Assembly: GCA_001598975.1 (NCBI GenBank)
Contig: BBXU01001163.1
Location: 1 to 15,056, forward strand
Origin: Parachlorella kessleri
Taxonomy: Eukaryota; Chlorophyta; Trebouxiophyceae; Chlorellales; Chlorellaceae
Reading direction: 5' to 3'
DNA: 15,056 bases
In this document: one piece after another, positions 1 through 10,315 of the stretch
Layout of the letters: the number at the start of each line of letters is the position of its first letter
Position numbering within the stretch: position 1 is the stretch's first letter
Notes under the pieces: generated by a model
Databases searched by the model: none
What the model saw: only the letters and a program-made list of their open reading frames with translations
What the model was told of the DNA's origin: nothing
Position numbers and translations under genes: made by a program

Positions 1-40
1 CGGGGCTTGTTAACATGGTGGGGCCGCTCGTGCATGCTGA

Positions 41-3000
41 GGCAGGGATTCCCTATATACCCATGGCAGGGCTGAGCACGTGAATGACTTGCCGTTGCAG
101 ACCGACCAGTCCCCTGCCGCTTGCTGCTGCCTCTGCTGTGCAGGCCCTTTGGCGTTGTGTATAGAGTTTGTGCAGGAGGAAGGCCCTGTCAACCCTCATG
201 AATACAACAACAACGGCGGCGCCAGGCTCGATCCTCGGAACAATGCGCAGGCAGAGGCGCCGCAATCTCCTGCGGCACTGTCAGCACACAGCAGCGGTGG
301 ACCTGTACCAGCAACACCACAAGTGGCAAGGGAGCTGGGCAGCCAGCAGCAACAGGCAGCGGGGCATGGTCAGCAGGCACAGCAGACCAGGCAAGCTCAG
401 CAGCTGGCAGCGGAGCCAGCTCAGCAGCAGCAGAGTCCAGGCAGGTTGAACTATGTAGCATTGCCGCTGCCGCCTAAGAGCCCAGGCAGGGCGCAGCAGG
501 CACAGCAGGCTGGCCGCATGACACACTCCCCAACTGAGCGGAACGGGGCAGCCCAAGGCCAGGAGCACACCCAGCAGACCCCGGCACCAGTCTTGCCCAC
601 ACGTGTAGCCTCGGCAGCTGAGTCGGCAGATGCCGCTGATGGCGCTCTCGAGGAGCTCTCTGGGCCGCCTGTGATCGCTGCTGCTGCTGCGGCTCGTGCT
701 GCACCAGCGGAGCCTCTCTTGGCGCCCTCGCCCCGTGCAGGCGGGGAGGCGACACCGCTAGTCTTTGGTGACTTTACGGATATCGAGGCTCTGTCGCTGC
801 ATGCTAGCTCCGCTGAGCTACAGCGCAGCGGCAGCGTGAGTGACAAGCCACGCCCTGCAAGCGGCGCTGCATCAGGGGCTGACGCAGTGCAGCCAGCGGG
901 CACAGCAGGCCTGCCAGCACGTGCTGAGGTGGCGGCGGCATTAGGGGCGGCCGCGGTTGTGCCCGCGGCTGGACTTGCGCCAACGCCTGCCCCTCCCACG
1001 CCGCCTCAGCAGGACCTCCTCCTCACAGCGCCCCCCAGCATGCCGCCGTCGCCCCTCCTACCTCTTCCGGCGCCTGCGCCATCTCACAACACCCTCGCCG
1101 CTGTCCAATCAGGCCCCAAGGCCGTAATCAGCTCTGACGTCGCGCCAACAGCTGACTTTGAGAAATGGGGGATTCCCAAGCCTGTCACAGGCGATGACCT
1201 GACCAGCCTGAACCACATGCATCAGCTTCTAGTAGCCGCTGCCCACGACGGCACTGCCGGAGCAGTGAACAGCGCAGTGGCGAGTCGGCTGCCGGGTGGG
1301 GGAGCGGGGCTGACTGCAGGGCCCTCGGTCAGCTCTGATGGCGTCGGCGACAGGGATGGCAGCGGCAGCAGCCCCTTGGTTCTAGAGGCAGCTGAGGCGG
1401 AGGATGCTCAGCAAAAGGGCTCGTCAGATGAACTGTACCATGAACAGAATGCAGCAACAACACCCAACCCGAAGGGGTTGGGTACTGCCCCAGTTTCAGA
1501 GTTTGGCAGTGAGAGGGCCTTGGGTACAGCTGTGGAGACGCTGGTGATTGCCGAGAGCCCTGCTGGCCGCCCTGCACCTGGCGACAGCAAAGGTGGGATG
1601 CACTTGCAGTGCCTTGGTGCAGTGACTGGCCGTTGGGCTGGATGAGGTGGGAGTGTGGGCGCTTATGGCTGTGGCATTGTGTTTGCTGAACCAGTACCGG
1701 TGTGCACGACCAGGCACACCGCTGCTGGGCAGCACGGTAACAGCTTCCCTGCTTTCAACAACGGCAGGTGTCTTGCTGACAACTATGTAATCGGTTGTTA
1801 CCTACCCAGGCCCTTTGCCGGAGGAGAGATCATCACCAGAAGCAGCGGCGGGGGTGCCAGCAGATGCGTCCGGTCAGCCTCGAAGTGGCATAGAATGGAG
1901 GGCAGAGCTTGTGGCAGACGTCCTGGAAGTCAGTGCTGCACAGGACCTGGCCGAGGCAGGATGCCCACAGGTTGTAACCAAATGCGTTCTGCCAGCCGCC
2001 AGCAATAAGCAGCCGCTGTCTGAGGCGGAAGCAGCGGCGGAAGCAGGCTCGCTGGGCGGGGCGTCTGGACCAGGCGCCAGCTGTGGGGTGGGAGACTCGA
2101 GGCAAAGGCAGGATTTACTCAACGGTGGTGGCCAGGAGTACCGACAGGACCAACAAATCAACTTTGGGCTAGGGGCAGCGGGCAGTCAGGCAGCGGAAGG
2201 CTTGGGCCGCGATCAGGGCAGTGGCGAGCCAGGAGACAGGGTAGAGAAGAAGTCAGGGCTGCCCGCCACAGTTGCAGCAATTGTGACAGTTGAGGGTACA
2301 GAGACACAAGCAGCGGCACCAGTCACTCCAGAATGCGGGCTGGCTTCAGTAGCAGAGGCAGCAGAGGCTGAGGAGGGAGATCTTACCAGGGACACGGAGG
2401 ACAGCAGAAGTGATGTCAGGGGCGGCAGCCAGGAAACACACCACCCAACGGCAGTAAGCGACAGCGGGGCTGCCTCCCCGCCGGAGAGGCAGGAAGCAAG
2501 TGGCATGTGTCAGCTGCCTGGCACGCCCTGCTGCGCCACCTGTGGGGTGCCTAGCACCCAGGTCAAGCTGCGTAGATGCAGTGATTGCCGGGCTGTGAGG
2601 TGAGTTGGATTGCCGGGGTTTCATGGAAGCAGGCAGGGGAGGCGTAGGCCTTTCCTGTGCTCTACGTCTGCATGCTCTGCACGTGGGAGGGAGGGCACAG
2701 ACGGACGCGCGTATGGCTCTGCCCCGCGGATGAAGCCTTTGCTTGCCATGCGTCCCACATGTTGGTAGGCGCGCCGTAGGATGTGTGAGCGGGAGAGCCA
2801 CATGCAAAGGAATTCCTAGGCTGGCTCTTCACCTGCCCTGCACAACCCTTCCGTCTGAGGGCGCTCAGGGGTCACACACATGTACCAGCTGTGCATAAGC
2901 ACAGTTTGCCGATGCAAGTGAGCAGTCCCAACTCGAGTGGCTGAACAGTGCTGGTTACCTCTCCCTTTTCCCACTTGCAGGTATTGTGGGAAGGCATGCC

Positions 3001-3194
3001 AACTAGAAGACTGGTCGCTTCGTCACCATGCCGACTGCTGCCGGCTGACCCACCTATCACAGCTGCTAGCCGCGGCTGGCTCCGAGGAGCAGCGCCAAGC
3101 GAGTGCGGAAGTATTGCTGACGGCGCTGGAGGCGCCTTCGGGGCACCTGGGCAGGGCTGTAACTACCTTACTGAATGCTGCGCTGGGGAGCTGA
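41..3194 (+). CDS. MYND zinc-finger protein, low-complexity, 5' partial
   Basis: Model: exons (<41)..1592, 1810..2599 and 2981..3194, giving at least 851 residues if read from 41. Intron 1 (1593-1809) has GTGGGA/CCCAG and intron 2 (2600-2980) has GTGAGT/TTGCAG; both preserve phase. Most of the protein is Gln-, Ala-, Pro-, Ser- and Gly-rich with no recognisable fold. The C-terminus is a clear MYND finger: CATC, then CSDC, RYCGKACQ, W, then H-x3-C in RHHADC. Intron 2 splits the Arg codon between CSDCRAV and YCGKAC. MYND fingers bind zinc and usually mediate protein-protein contacts; the partner here is unknown. The start is uncertain: the frame is open from a stop at 38-40, the first in-frame ATG is only at 518, and acceptor-like pyrimidine-rich AGs end at 143 and 175, so an upstream exon outside the window is likely. 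The finger and stop are secure; the 5' end is not. Confidence 0.85.
310..512 (+). repeat. CAG-rich Gln/Ala low-complexity coding tract
   Basis: This stretch of the MYND gene is an irregular run of CAG and GCA codons that encodes Gln- and Ala-rich sequence. The composition opens long shadow reading frames on the other strand. Such tracts are common in chlorophyte nuclear proteins and are usually disordered. No exact unit repeats throughout. Confidence 0.6.
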
Positions 3195-4084
3195 CAACTG
3201 GCGAGTTTAATGCCGTAGACTTTCAAAGAAGAATGCGTGACGCCTTGCCTGTTTTAATATACACTCTGCAAGGAGCAGCAACGTTGCTGAGGGTTGTCTG
3301 AATGGCGACAGGCAGTGCAAACACAGAGGCATGGGTAAGTATACTGACAGGGCTGGATGCAGTTATGCTCTGGTTGTTTGGTGGTACTGAAGGCAAGTAT
3401 GGCGCCAACCTGGCAAGCAGTGCCACCAAACAGAAGTTGATATGGGGCCCTTTCTGATTTGGCAGGGGCAAGGGTGTGGTTGATTTCCGGCAACCGTCTG
3501 GCGTTCTTGCTTGCTTTCATGGCTGGATGCAAGTTTGTTTGCCAGGTAGAGTGTTTGGCAGCTAAAATTCGGAAACCGGGTGAGCCTGAGGTTCGCTCTA
3601 AATTAGCAAGTAGTCAGCCTCAGGCACTTCTGCGCCCTGACTTATAGATAAGGCCCAACAGAAAGTCAGGACTGTGCCGACTTGGAATGGTACAGAGAAT
3701 TGCCCAGGACGGCAGGGTTGCAAGACAAAGGCACTTGCAACAACTCCCAACGCTCAGCACTCATCCCAAGCATGCGCTGCAACTGCCACTTGGCTATCCC
3801 ACAAAAAGAGCAGACTCTCAGAGCCAAGTTCTGCACGCATTAATCACGGACACATCAACTGTGCCGCCACCATGCCAACAACAAAATAACAGTCAACGGA
3901 CCTACAATGCCACACAAGCACCAGTAGCCAAGCAAAAAATGCGGGCCCCAGCACTGCTGTGGATCATGAGCCTGGACTAACCTTATCACAAGCCTAAAAC
4001 CCTAACATGAAAAGACCCTGCTCAGCTGCCTAACAACGTATGCTACCCTCACTAGTACACAACTCAGAAACAACAGCATGGGCA
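3195..4084. other. 3' untranslated/intergenic region between convergent genes
   Basis: This stretch separates the stop of the plus-strand MYND gene from the stop of the minus-strand OTU gene. Reading frames inside it are short and show no domain or splice continuity. I found no TGTAA in the sense direction after the MYND stop. It carries one copy of the dispersed repeat at 3303-3362. Otherwise I see nothing recognisable. Confidence 0.6.
3303..3362 (+). repeat. Dispersed repeat, copy 1
   Basis: This copy has a left block resembling GGCGACAGGCAGTGCAAAC and a right core ACTGACAGGGCTGGATGCAG (ending at 3362), about 20 bases apart. The same two blocks in the same order and similar spacing occur near 10066-10128, 10193-10255 and 13276-13337. 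Similarity continues beyond the core with a TTATGCTCTGGTTGTTT-like stretch resembling sequence at 10163-10183. Confidence 0.7.
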
Positions 4085-7000
4085 TTACACCTTGCCAACT
4101 AGCTCTGTTAACCTCTCCGGGTTGTCAGGGATCACATGCCGCTTCTCGTACTCGTTCACAGCCCGCAGGATCTGGGAGTGCTTCTTCATGAATGTGTGAG
4201 AGTTCAGGCTGGCCGAGTGCCGCCTGCATGGACGCAAGCAAGACAAGGCTTCCGTCCAAAGTGGGGAGGGGCGCCCAAACAGCGCTCCACCTAGCTGGGC
4301 AGCAGAGCACGTCTGCTCACACAAGGCACACAGACCCCTTGTTATGACCATGCAAGGCCCAGGTGGACTCCGCTGAGCTCCCAACTTTGCCAAGGTGCTA
4401 CACGTACTACTCCACATTCCCCACAGCGTGTCCCTCCGGGCAGCCTTGGGACAACTCTTCCCAAGACAATGATTTCCAAGACACCTCCAGCCCAGCTGTA
4501 AGCACCATTACCCTGTCTAGCCTCCGCACTCAGTCTAAACTCGACAAAGAGCACCTAAGAGGTGTGGACCTACGAGGCTCACTAACGCCGCCTGGTTTGG
4601 GCTTGCCGGAAAACCGCCCTGAATCGGCCTACTGTCAGTCATAAGGACACCACATCTGGCACAGTCACCTACCGGATGGCATTGTAGTGGATGGGTGCAA
4701 TGTATGTGAGGAAGACCTCATGCCGCACCGCCGCCTTCTGCTGCGGCAGGTACCGCAGGAACCAGTTCTCGGCGTCGCTGGTGATCACGTTGATCACCAC
4801 ACCAAAGGCGTCGCAGGTGGCACGCTGCATCAGGGGGGGGGTATGTGGCAGCGCTGAGTCAGCCATCGGGGGGATATGTGGCAGCGCTGAGTGAGCGGGG
4901 GAGCGCATGCGGGCAGGAACAATTCGAGAAGTTGTATGCACTGTTCTTCACCAGACGTGACCATGAAAACGGAGCCGCTTGATGTCCACGCTTAAAGAAT
5001 TAGGCGGAAAGGCGGAGAAACACAGGATATTCTCAGGTTGGTCCAGCCCCCGGCAACGCATGTCAATAATAAGGTTTCCCACCAAGCACAACCCTCCCAG
5101 GGACCCCACCATGGCAAGCTGGCAGGATGACTCACCAGTATGGGCTCATCAAAACCCTCTAACAAGCCATTGGCAAGAGAAAGCACACCGCTGTGTCGGA
5201 GTGTCCCGTGAAAAAACAAAAACAGCCCTGCCTGCGGCGACTCACCAACGTAAGCTCGTCACCCCACACGCCCTGCTGCGACATCTGCTGCAAGTACACA
5301 CCCACATCTTCGCCTGCAAATGCAGCACAGCGCAGCCCAGCGTGCTGCCAAAACGTAGGGGAGGGCATGGAGAGATCATTTCAAGGCAGCCAGGCACAAC
5401 GCCTTCCAGCGGACCATCGACGACAACCGAGCAGCAATACATTCCTCACAACTGACTGGCAAGTTACTCCTTTGGCAGCTCACCAAGTTGGATTGGTTTG
5501 GCAGCCAAACCCTTGCTCATTGGCCATCAGCATACCACTGTACCCAGCGTATAGCAGAGAGGCGACACCTTCTAGAGCCCAGACTACAGGCTGGAATGCA
5601 CAGACGCAACAGGTCAGGCTCCTCCCCATCGTCGCGCTATGCGCATGAGAGCTGCCACATAAGACTCGTGAATAAAAAGTTTACTCGTGGCATCACGTTG
5701 GGGTCAGCCATGGCGCCCTCGCGTGTCACCCAAGGAAGCGACACCTGGCAGACATGCGAGTGTGAAGTGCAATGTGTCCGCAAATGGCTTACCCAGGAAT
5801 GCCTCAAAGTCGTGCTTGTGGCCACGCATGTACTCCAGAGCTTTCTGCCGTACATAGCCATGGTAGTCCTGCTTGCCTGCGGAGGATTCAGAGTGGTAGA
5901 GAGGTGGTGACTGGTTGTTACTGCTTCAGTGTCACCTCCACCTCTGGCCAATTCTGCCGAGGGTGTCTAGCCCCAGCGCTGAGCCATCCGTTATGTGCTA
6001 GCCTGGTCTCGGGCCCATACACATGCGCCCTCAGGGTAGAACATGAGTAACCAGCCAGGGCGACGGCACAGTGCAACTGGGGAGTGTTCCGGTGCGACAC
6101 ACGTGCTGCTCTGCAGTATGTCAGCCCTTCGCCACCGCCACACATAGCAACAGATCTCGCGCTGGCCTTTGCTCTGCCATGCCCCCCCCCCCCCCCCTTC
6201 CAACAGTAGGGATCATATCTGCCCTGCTCACCATACAACCCAAAGGAGACGGCTCGGAACTGCAAGGAGGCAGAAGCCAGGCTGCCATGTCAGCAACATG
6301 AGGGCTTTACAGGCAGACAAGTCTGTCCCACGGGCAGCTGGTTCTCACGACTTGTGTTTGGTGGTACTTATGTAGCGCCCCACCGCTGAGCTCCCCCGTT
6401 TGAGATGCTCCCCTCTAGACCGGTAACACATTGCCCTCACTGAGGCCCACCTTCAGTCACCAATTGCAGACCCAACACAAACATGGTGTAAGCACACAAC
6501 CCTACCCCAGGCCAACCACTGGGATGAGTCATATACAGATGCCAGCCAGGGGCGCCTCACCTGGCAGTTGCCATCCCCCTCCATCACATACATGTCCAGC
6601 CGGAACTTCCCCAGCTTCTTCTGCAGCCGCTGCTCAGCCGCCTCCACCTCCTGCCACTCCGCCAGCGGCCTGCCTGCCGCCGGCGGCGCCTCGACCTCCT
6701 CGGGTATGCTCTGCTGCTCGGCTGCTATGGCGGCTTCCAGAAGCTTTCTGCTCTGGGTCCAGTTTAGGAAGGGAGCACCTGCCGGGCGCAGCAGCAAGGA
6801 AGACAATGTTGTACGCCACCACTGACATCCCAGGATCTCACAGGCGTGCTGCTTTTCAGAACACTTACCTGGTCTATGATAAGCCGGCCAGTACTGCCGC
6901 GCTACCCATGCAGCAAGGGCTACACACCTTGCTTGGGTAACTGAGAGTCTAGCCGCTTGGGTAGCTGGGAGTCAAGCCGCTGAGGCATCTGCGAATCAAG

Positions 7001-7406
7001 GCGCTGGAAGGCCGCAGAGCTGTAGCTTCGCCCCCGTTCCTGCCCAAAGATAGAGGTATTCACTACCGCTGACAGCGGGTCTGCTAGAACGGGGTGGCTT
7101 GCGGCTGAAAGCTCTTCTCTTAGCCGCTCTGCTGTGAGGATAGTTTCCTCATCGTCAAGCAGCATGGGGTTGGCAAACGCCTCCTCCGAGGGACCTGCAC
7201 ACAGCAAACTATAAGGCTTGAAGGCCTGTGCCAGGGTCGGGACAGACCCAGCACTCCCTGGCAGGTTGCTCAGGACGTGGGACGGCACCTGTTGCAGCGA
7301 AGTGATCGTTGTGTGCCACTTCTGCAAAAGGGCTGGCTGGCATTGCCTCTGTTGAGGACTTGCCGCTGCCCTTGCTGAAGCACCGGCAAAGCATGGCAAC
7401 GACCAT
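4085..7406 (-). CDS. OTU-domain cysteine protease (probable deubiquitinase)
   Basis: Eight exons on the minus strand: 7406..7289, 7194..6928, 6778..6561, 6259..6232, 5876..5793, 5313..5246, 4824..4673 and 4223..4085. They total 1074 bases (357 residues plus stop), every junction is GT-AG and every phase agrees. OTU enzymes are papain-like cysteine proteases that remove ubiquitin from substrates. The motif MEGDGNCQ places catalytic Cys at residue 200 with Asp 197; it continues into FRAVSFGLYG, then VRQKALEYM, then GVWGDELTL, a W-F-L-R-Y strand and HYNAI with catalytic His 307. The triad and the W-G-D-E-L-T-L block are intact, so an active enzyme is expected. The N-terminal 190 residues hold an acidic helical stretch and three 8-residue RLDSQ repeats (104-127). 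A 45-residue tail follows the domain. The ATG at 7406 follows an in-frame stop at 7512-7514; Met at 7394 is an alternative. The spacing resembles plant OTU enzymes of the type with a C-terminal or central OTU domain, but I cannot assign the subgroup. A TGTAA overlaps the stop codon. Confidence 0.93.
4836..4896 (-). repeat. Tandem duplication with G-runs beside a 3' splice site
   Basis: Two copies of a G-run followed by TATGTGGCAGCGCTGAGT and AGC lie at about 4836-4863 and 4868-4896. They differ by one base in the middle and in the length of the G-run, which is nine bases at 4833-4841. On the minus strand this lies within the last 75 bases of the OTU gene intron 4825-5245, where the G-run reads as part of the pyrimidine tract before the acceptor. 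Confidence 0.8.
6182..6197. repeat. C16 homopolymer in OTU gene intron
   Basis: A run of 16 C residues on the plus strand lies in the intron between the 28-base microexon and the exon starting at 5876. It reads as G16 in the gene's sense direction. The exact length is prone to sequencing and replication slippage error. Confidence 0.9.
6932..7003 (-). repeat. Three in-frame 24-base repeats in the OTU gene
   Basis: Three tandem 24-base units encode RLDSQMPQ, RLDSQLPK and RLDSQLPK (residues 104-127). The units differ at several synonymous and a few non-synonymous positions, and the frame is kept. The array ends one codon before the exon's donor site. Its function is unknown; it lies in the linker before the OTU domain. 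Confidence 0.9.
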
Positions 7407-8244
7407 GAACCGAAGAGCAAAGTCTAGCTGGCACCAGAACACCCGGCGCCCAGATGTCACGAAGAGGTACTTGTAACACAGCTTACGGGGATGTCTTTGC
7501 CTTGGGGAACGTTAAGAATTGAAGCTGCGTCGAAATCTAGTCATACAGCGTGATCATTTGTCATTGCTTGGGCCGCGCCTTGATCTGACCAGTATGCCAG
7601 TGTGATCAAGCGGTATCACGTTATCAGGTGGCTCCCTTGTATTGGAGACTCTTACTTAACTGGCACCTTGAGACGTCATGTGCCAGCTAGCCAGGGGCAA
7701 AAGGACAGAAGCCACCTAAGCTCCGGCGCTCTCGCTCAACAGCTCTGGCAAGGTCCGGTTACAGGAGAGGAGCCAGATCTCCATATGTTTCAGCATACAC
7801 ATACAATCTGTCATGCAACGGGTACATTTTCCACTCTTGCCAGTGCACTGTCAGTTACAAGGTCACGAGAGCGTGTTGGAGCCACTCACAGGCCGCCCCA
7901 TCACCCGGGTCAAAGCATTTGTGTTGCATCCTCTAACATGCGTGCATTATCGCTGCAGCTTGCACCTGTACAGCTTGGCATTTCGCTCTGCACACCCAAA
8001 ACCCCTTCCCGGCTGGCATTCCGTGCTTCATGGAAGCCACGCTCATGGGATCGACATCCGCCTGCTGCCCCCTCGTTTCCGCTTGCCCCTCCACGGCTGA
8101 AGTTAGCAATCCCCCACCGCCCTGCTGTCTCATACCACCCCTCTCACTGCCATTCCTGCGGTACAAACCTCAGACGCAAGTACCGCCTCCACTGCTTGCA
8201 TGTATGCTGCCACCCCAGCACTGGGCCGGCCCTGCCCAGTCGCA
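7407..8244. other. Intergenic: upstream of OTU gene and 3' region of the 141-residue protein gene
   Basis: This stretch lies between the OTU start codon and the stop of the next minus-strand gene. It should hold the OTU promoter and 5' untranslated region plus the upstream gene's 3' untranslated region. I see no TATA box and no convincing exon. The plus-strand reading frames here have no domain and no splice partners. Confidence 0.55.
7855..7859 (-). terminator. Putative polyadenylation signal TGTAA
   Basis: TGTAA on the minus strand lies about 385 bases after the stop of the gene ending at 8245. TGTAA is the usual chlorophyte polyadenylation signal, but a five-base motif also occurs by chance. 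A second minus-strand TGTAA lies near 7758-7762. Confidence 0.35.
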
Positions 8245-9791
8245 TCAGCTTGTTTGGCTCATGCTGATCACCCGCTCCTTCACACGCTCTGCCACCTCTG
8301 GCTGCTCCTTGGTGTCAACCTTCTCGGCCCCCTCCTGCAGCACACCATGCACACTAGTAGCAACAATAACTTCTGGCTGGGTTTGTGTAAGTCTGTCCTG
8401 CCACCAGTAGCCAGTCCCTTGGTGTCCACCTTCCTGCAGCACGCTATGCCCGGCAGCACATGTAAGCTTACTGTACTGCTGCCTACTGATGCACTGGGCT
8501 TGGGACACCCGTCCCATCCCCCATGCCTGCTCCTGGCATCAACTTTCCAGCACACACAAGCAGTGCAGCACCGTGTGTGCAGCCACGTCGGGACCCCCCC
8601 ACCCCCCCCCGCTTTCTTCAGCTGTGCCATGACACAGCAAGACAGCAAGGGATCGTCAGTAGTAGCATACAACTAAAAGATGCTGCTACTCGAGGCTCAA
8701 GTGCCTTCTCCCAAGCTCGCCTCTAATAAGTCAGGGACAGCACCTCGACTCACTTCCACCTCCTTACCAGGCTGCCCCCCCTCCCCCTTGCAACCATCTG
8801 CCCCCATGGCTTCAACTGCTGTCGTCGCCCCCGGCTTCAGCATTCACCTCTCGGAGGCGCTGGGTGCTGAGGACAGGCACTGACACATCACCCAGATCGA
8901 TGGTGGCTTGACGGGGGGGACGGGGGAGCTCACCTGGGCTTGGGCCGCCGCCTGGCTGTCACCGCCCTCTGCTTGTATCGCCTGCTGCCCCTCCTGCAGA
9001 CAGACAGGTCACACCCTGGTGCCACTGCTGGCTCATGTCCGACCTTGAGCCTCCCCTGCCCTAGGCGCCTGTGTTGGGTGTCAGGGTCTGGTTAAGGTGC
9101 ATGGCCCCCCAGCTGCCAGACGCGGTCCAAGAGAGCTGCCAGAGGATGACCCAAGCTTCCATTTGTGTCCCTGTTCAGTCTTCTCACCTCCATTATCCGC
9201 TTGGCTGTCTTATCAAGGTTGAAGGACCCGTCCCGCAGCTCAGCCCTGCCATCATCTGTGGACATCAGCTTCTTGCTGCCTGCAGTGACGAGGTGGCCAT
9301 CATCAAACATATGCAAACCTACATTTACCCTACCTAACCAAGGTAGACATCCCTGCTGCCTGCAAAACCCAACGACTTGCCCAGCCTGTTCAATATTTCC
9401 AAAAATGGGGGTTGTGCATATGCCAGCATGCTGTGAACAACTCCTGTGTGCCACTTTGTCAAGCTAACCATGTCTTTTACAAGGGAATAAACCCCATACC
9501 TTTCTCGACAATCTCCTCAGCTACATCATCCGCATTCTTATTACTCCATGTTGCAGAGGATTGGAGCCACCTGCAGCAGAAACGCAAAGCTCTACTCAAT
9601 CCTAGCCCAAGTTGGCACTGTTGCACCGAAGGTGATGCGGTTGCACTTGTGAACTTGTGAGACGGAAGTTGAGTCGACCTGCGAGCAGCTGCTGGAAGGG
9701 CTCCCAAACTGTTGATCGATGACGAGCCCTGGCATGGTGATGGTGGGACGAACCCAGTCAAAAGTGTGCTTAGCCTGCGCCCTGCATTCAT
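8245..9791 (-). CDS. Small putative mitochondrial protein of unknown function (141 aa)
   Basis: Five exons on the minus strand: 9791..9679, 9570..9500, 9279..9188, 8993..8934 and 8334..8245. They total 426 bases (141 residues plus stop), with GT-AG at all four introns and consistent phases. I do not recognise the family. The N-terminus MNAGRRLSTLLTGF and the following Ala/Arg/Ser-rich stretch to about residue 38 look like a mitochondrial presequence, with a possible processing site near RRWLQSS. The rest is hydrophilic and probably helical: ATWSNKNADDVAEEIVEKG, then a charged Lys/Asp/Glu segment, an Ala/Gln-rich stretch, and a charged tail ending VISMSQTS. No membrane segment is visible. The composition is loosely LEA-like, but I see no diagnostic 11-residue repeat. 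An in-frame stop at 9798-9800 lies just upstream of the ATG. A further exon inside the 599-base last intron cannot be excluded. The last donor of exon 1 (GTCGAC) is weak. Confidence 0.68.
8302..8556 (-). repeat. Three degenerate tandem copies of a last-exon start region (~110-base period)
   Basis: On the minus strand the real 3' splice site and the start of the last exon (GTGCTGCAG, then GAG...GTTGACACCAAGGA) lie at 8302-8346. A second copy at 8413-8449 keeps GTGCTGCAG and GGTGGACACCAAGG but lacks about eight bases after the acceptor. A third, more decayed copy lies at about 8530-8556. Similarity between copies 1 and 2 extends into the spacer, which shares TGTAAG on the plus strand. Confidence 0.6.
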
Positions 9792-10031
9792 GGTGTTCTA
9801 TTGTAACTGATTAATCTGTCTATGTTGTCCTCTTGGAGATGGTCGCATGGCACAGTCATGGGGTCTTACCACTGAGCTTCCAAATTTGGGAACCGCGCCA
9901 GCGCCTCTCGGCCGCCGTCTGGCTGGACCGTGTTCCACTCAAGGTGGCATGTGGTGCGAAGAAAAGGTGTCTAGTTGTCAGTTTTATGGCTCAATATTCA
10001 ATGTACTATGCTTGGGGGAGAGTGGGGCCCG

Positions 10032-10315
10032 CCTTGCCTGAGTATGCTAGCCCTATGTTAGTATGGGTGGCAGGTAGTGCGAACGGGGAGTAACCTGGGC
10101 TGGACTGGACTGACAGGGCTGGATGCAGAATGAACCTGAGTCTTGCCTGAGTTCTGAGCCAGTAATACTCTCCTTTGTTGTTTAGAAGTAAGGGTGGCAG
10201 ATAGAGATGCAAGCAATGAGTAAGAGGTGAACTGGACTGACAGGGCTGGATGCAGAATTGCTCCTGCCAGGCCTCAGTGAGTCATGCCAAAGTTCTGATC
10301 CAGTAGTGCTCTCTC
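10032..10315 (+). repeat. Tandem array of the dispersed repeat, copies 2 and 3
   Basis: Two imperfect units of about 110-140 bases follow each other, with a partial third. CTTGCCTGAGT begins at 10032 and again at 10141, and a diverged form lies near 10284. GGTGGCAG occurs at 10066 and 10193. The core ACTGACAGGGCTGGATGCAG is identical at 10109-10128 and 10236-10255. After each core comes AGTTCTGA.CCAGTA. The core also matches copies at 3343-3362 and 13318-13337. Confidence 0.8.

Noticed and set aside
451..999. Long minus-strand open frame (182 codons) opposite the MYND gene
   Set aside because: It is a composition shadow of CAG/GC-rich codons; the plus strand joins in phase to the MYND finger.
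3990..4006. AAACCCTAAC, resembling a plant-type telomere unit
   Set aside because: A single unit only, not repeated.
7602..8267. 221-codon plus-strand frame
   Set aside because: No recognisable domain, odd composition, and its 3' end overlaps the last coding exon of the minus-strand gene.
8200..8676. 158-codon plus-strand frame with repeated L-V-S-T-F-type segments
   Set aside because: The repetition comes from the degenerate tandem copies on the minus strand, where the last exon fits in phase.
8752..8880. Possible extra minus-strand exon ending at a GTAAGG donor, inside the 599-base intron
   Set aside because: Only a weak AAG acceptor gives the right entry phase and the exit phase does not match the last exon.
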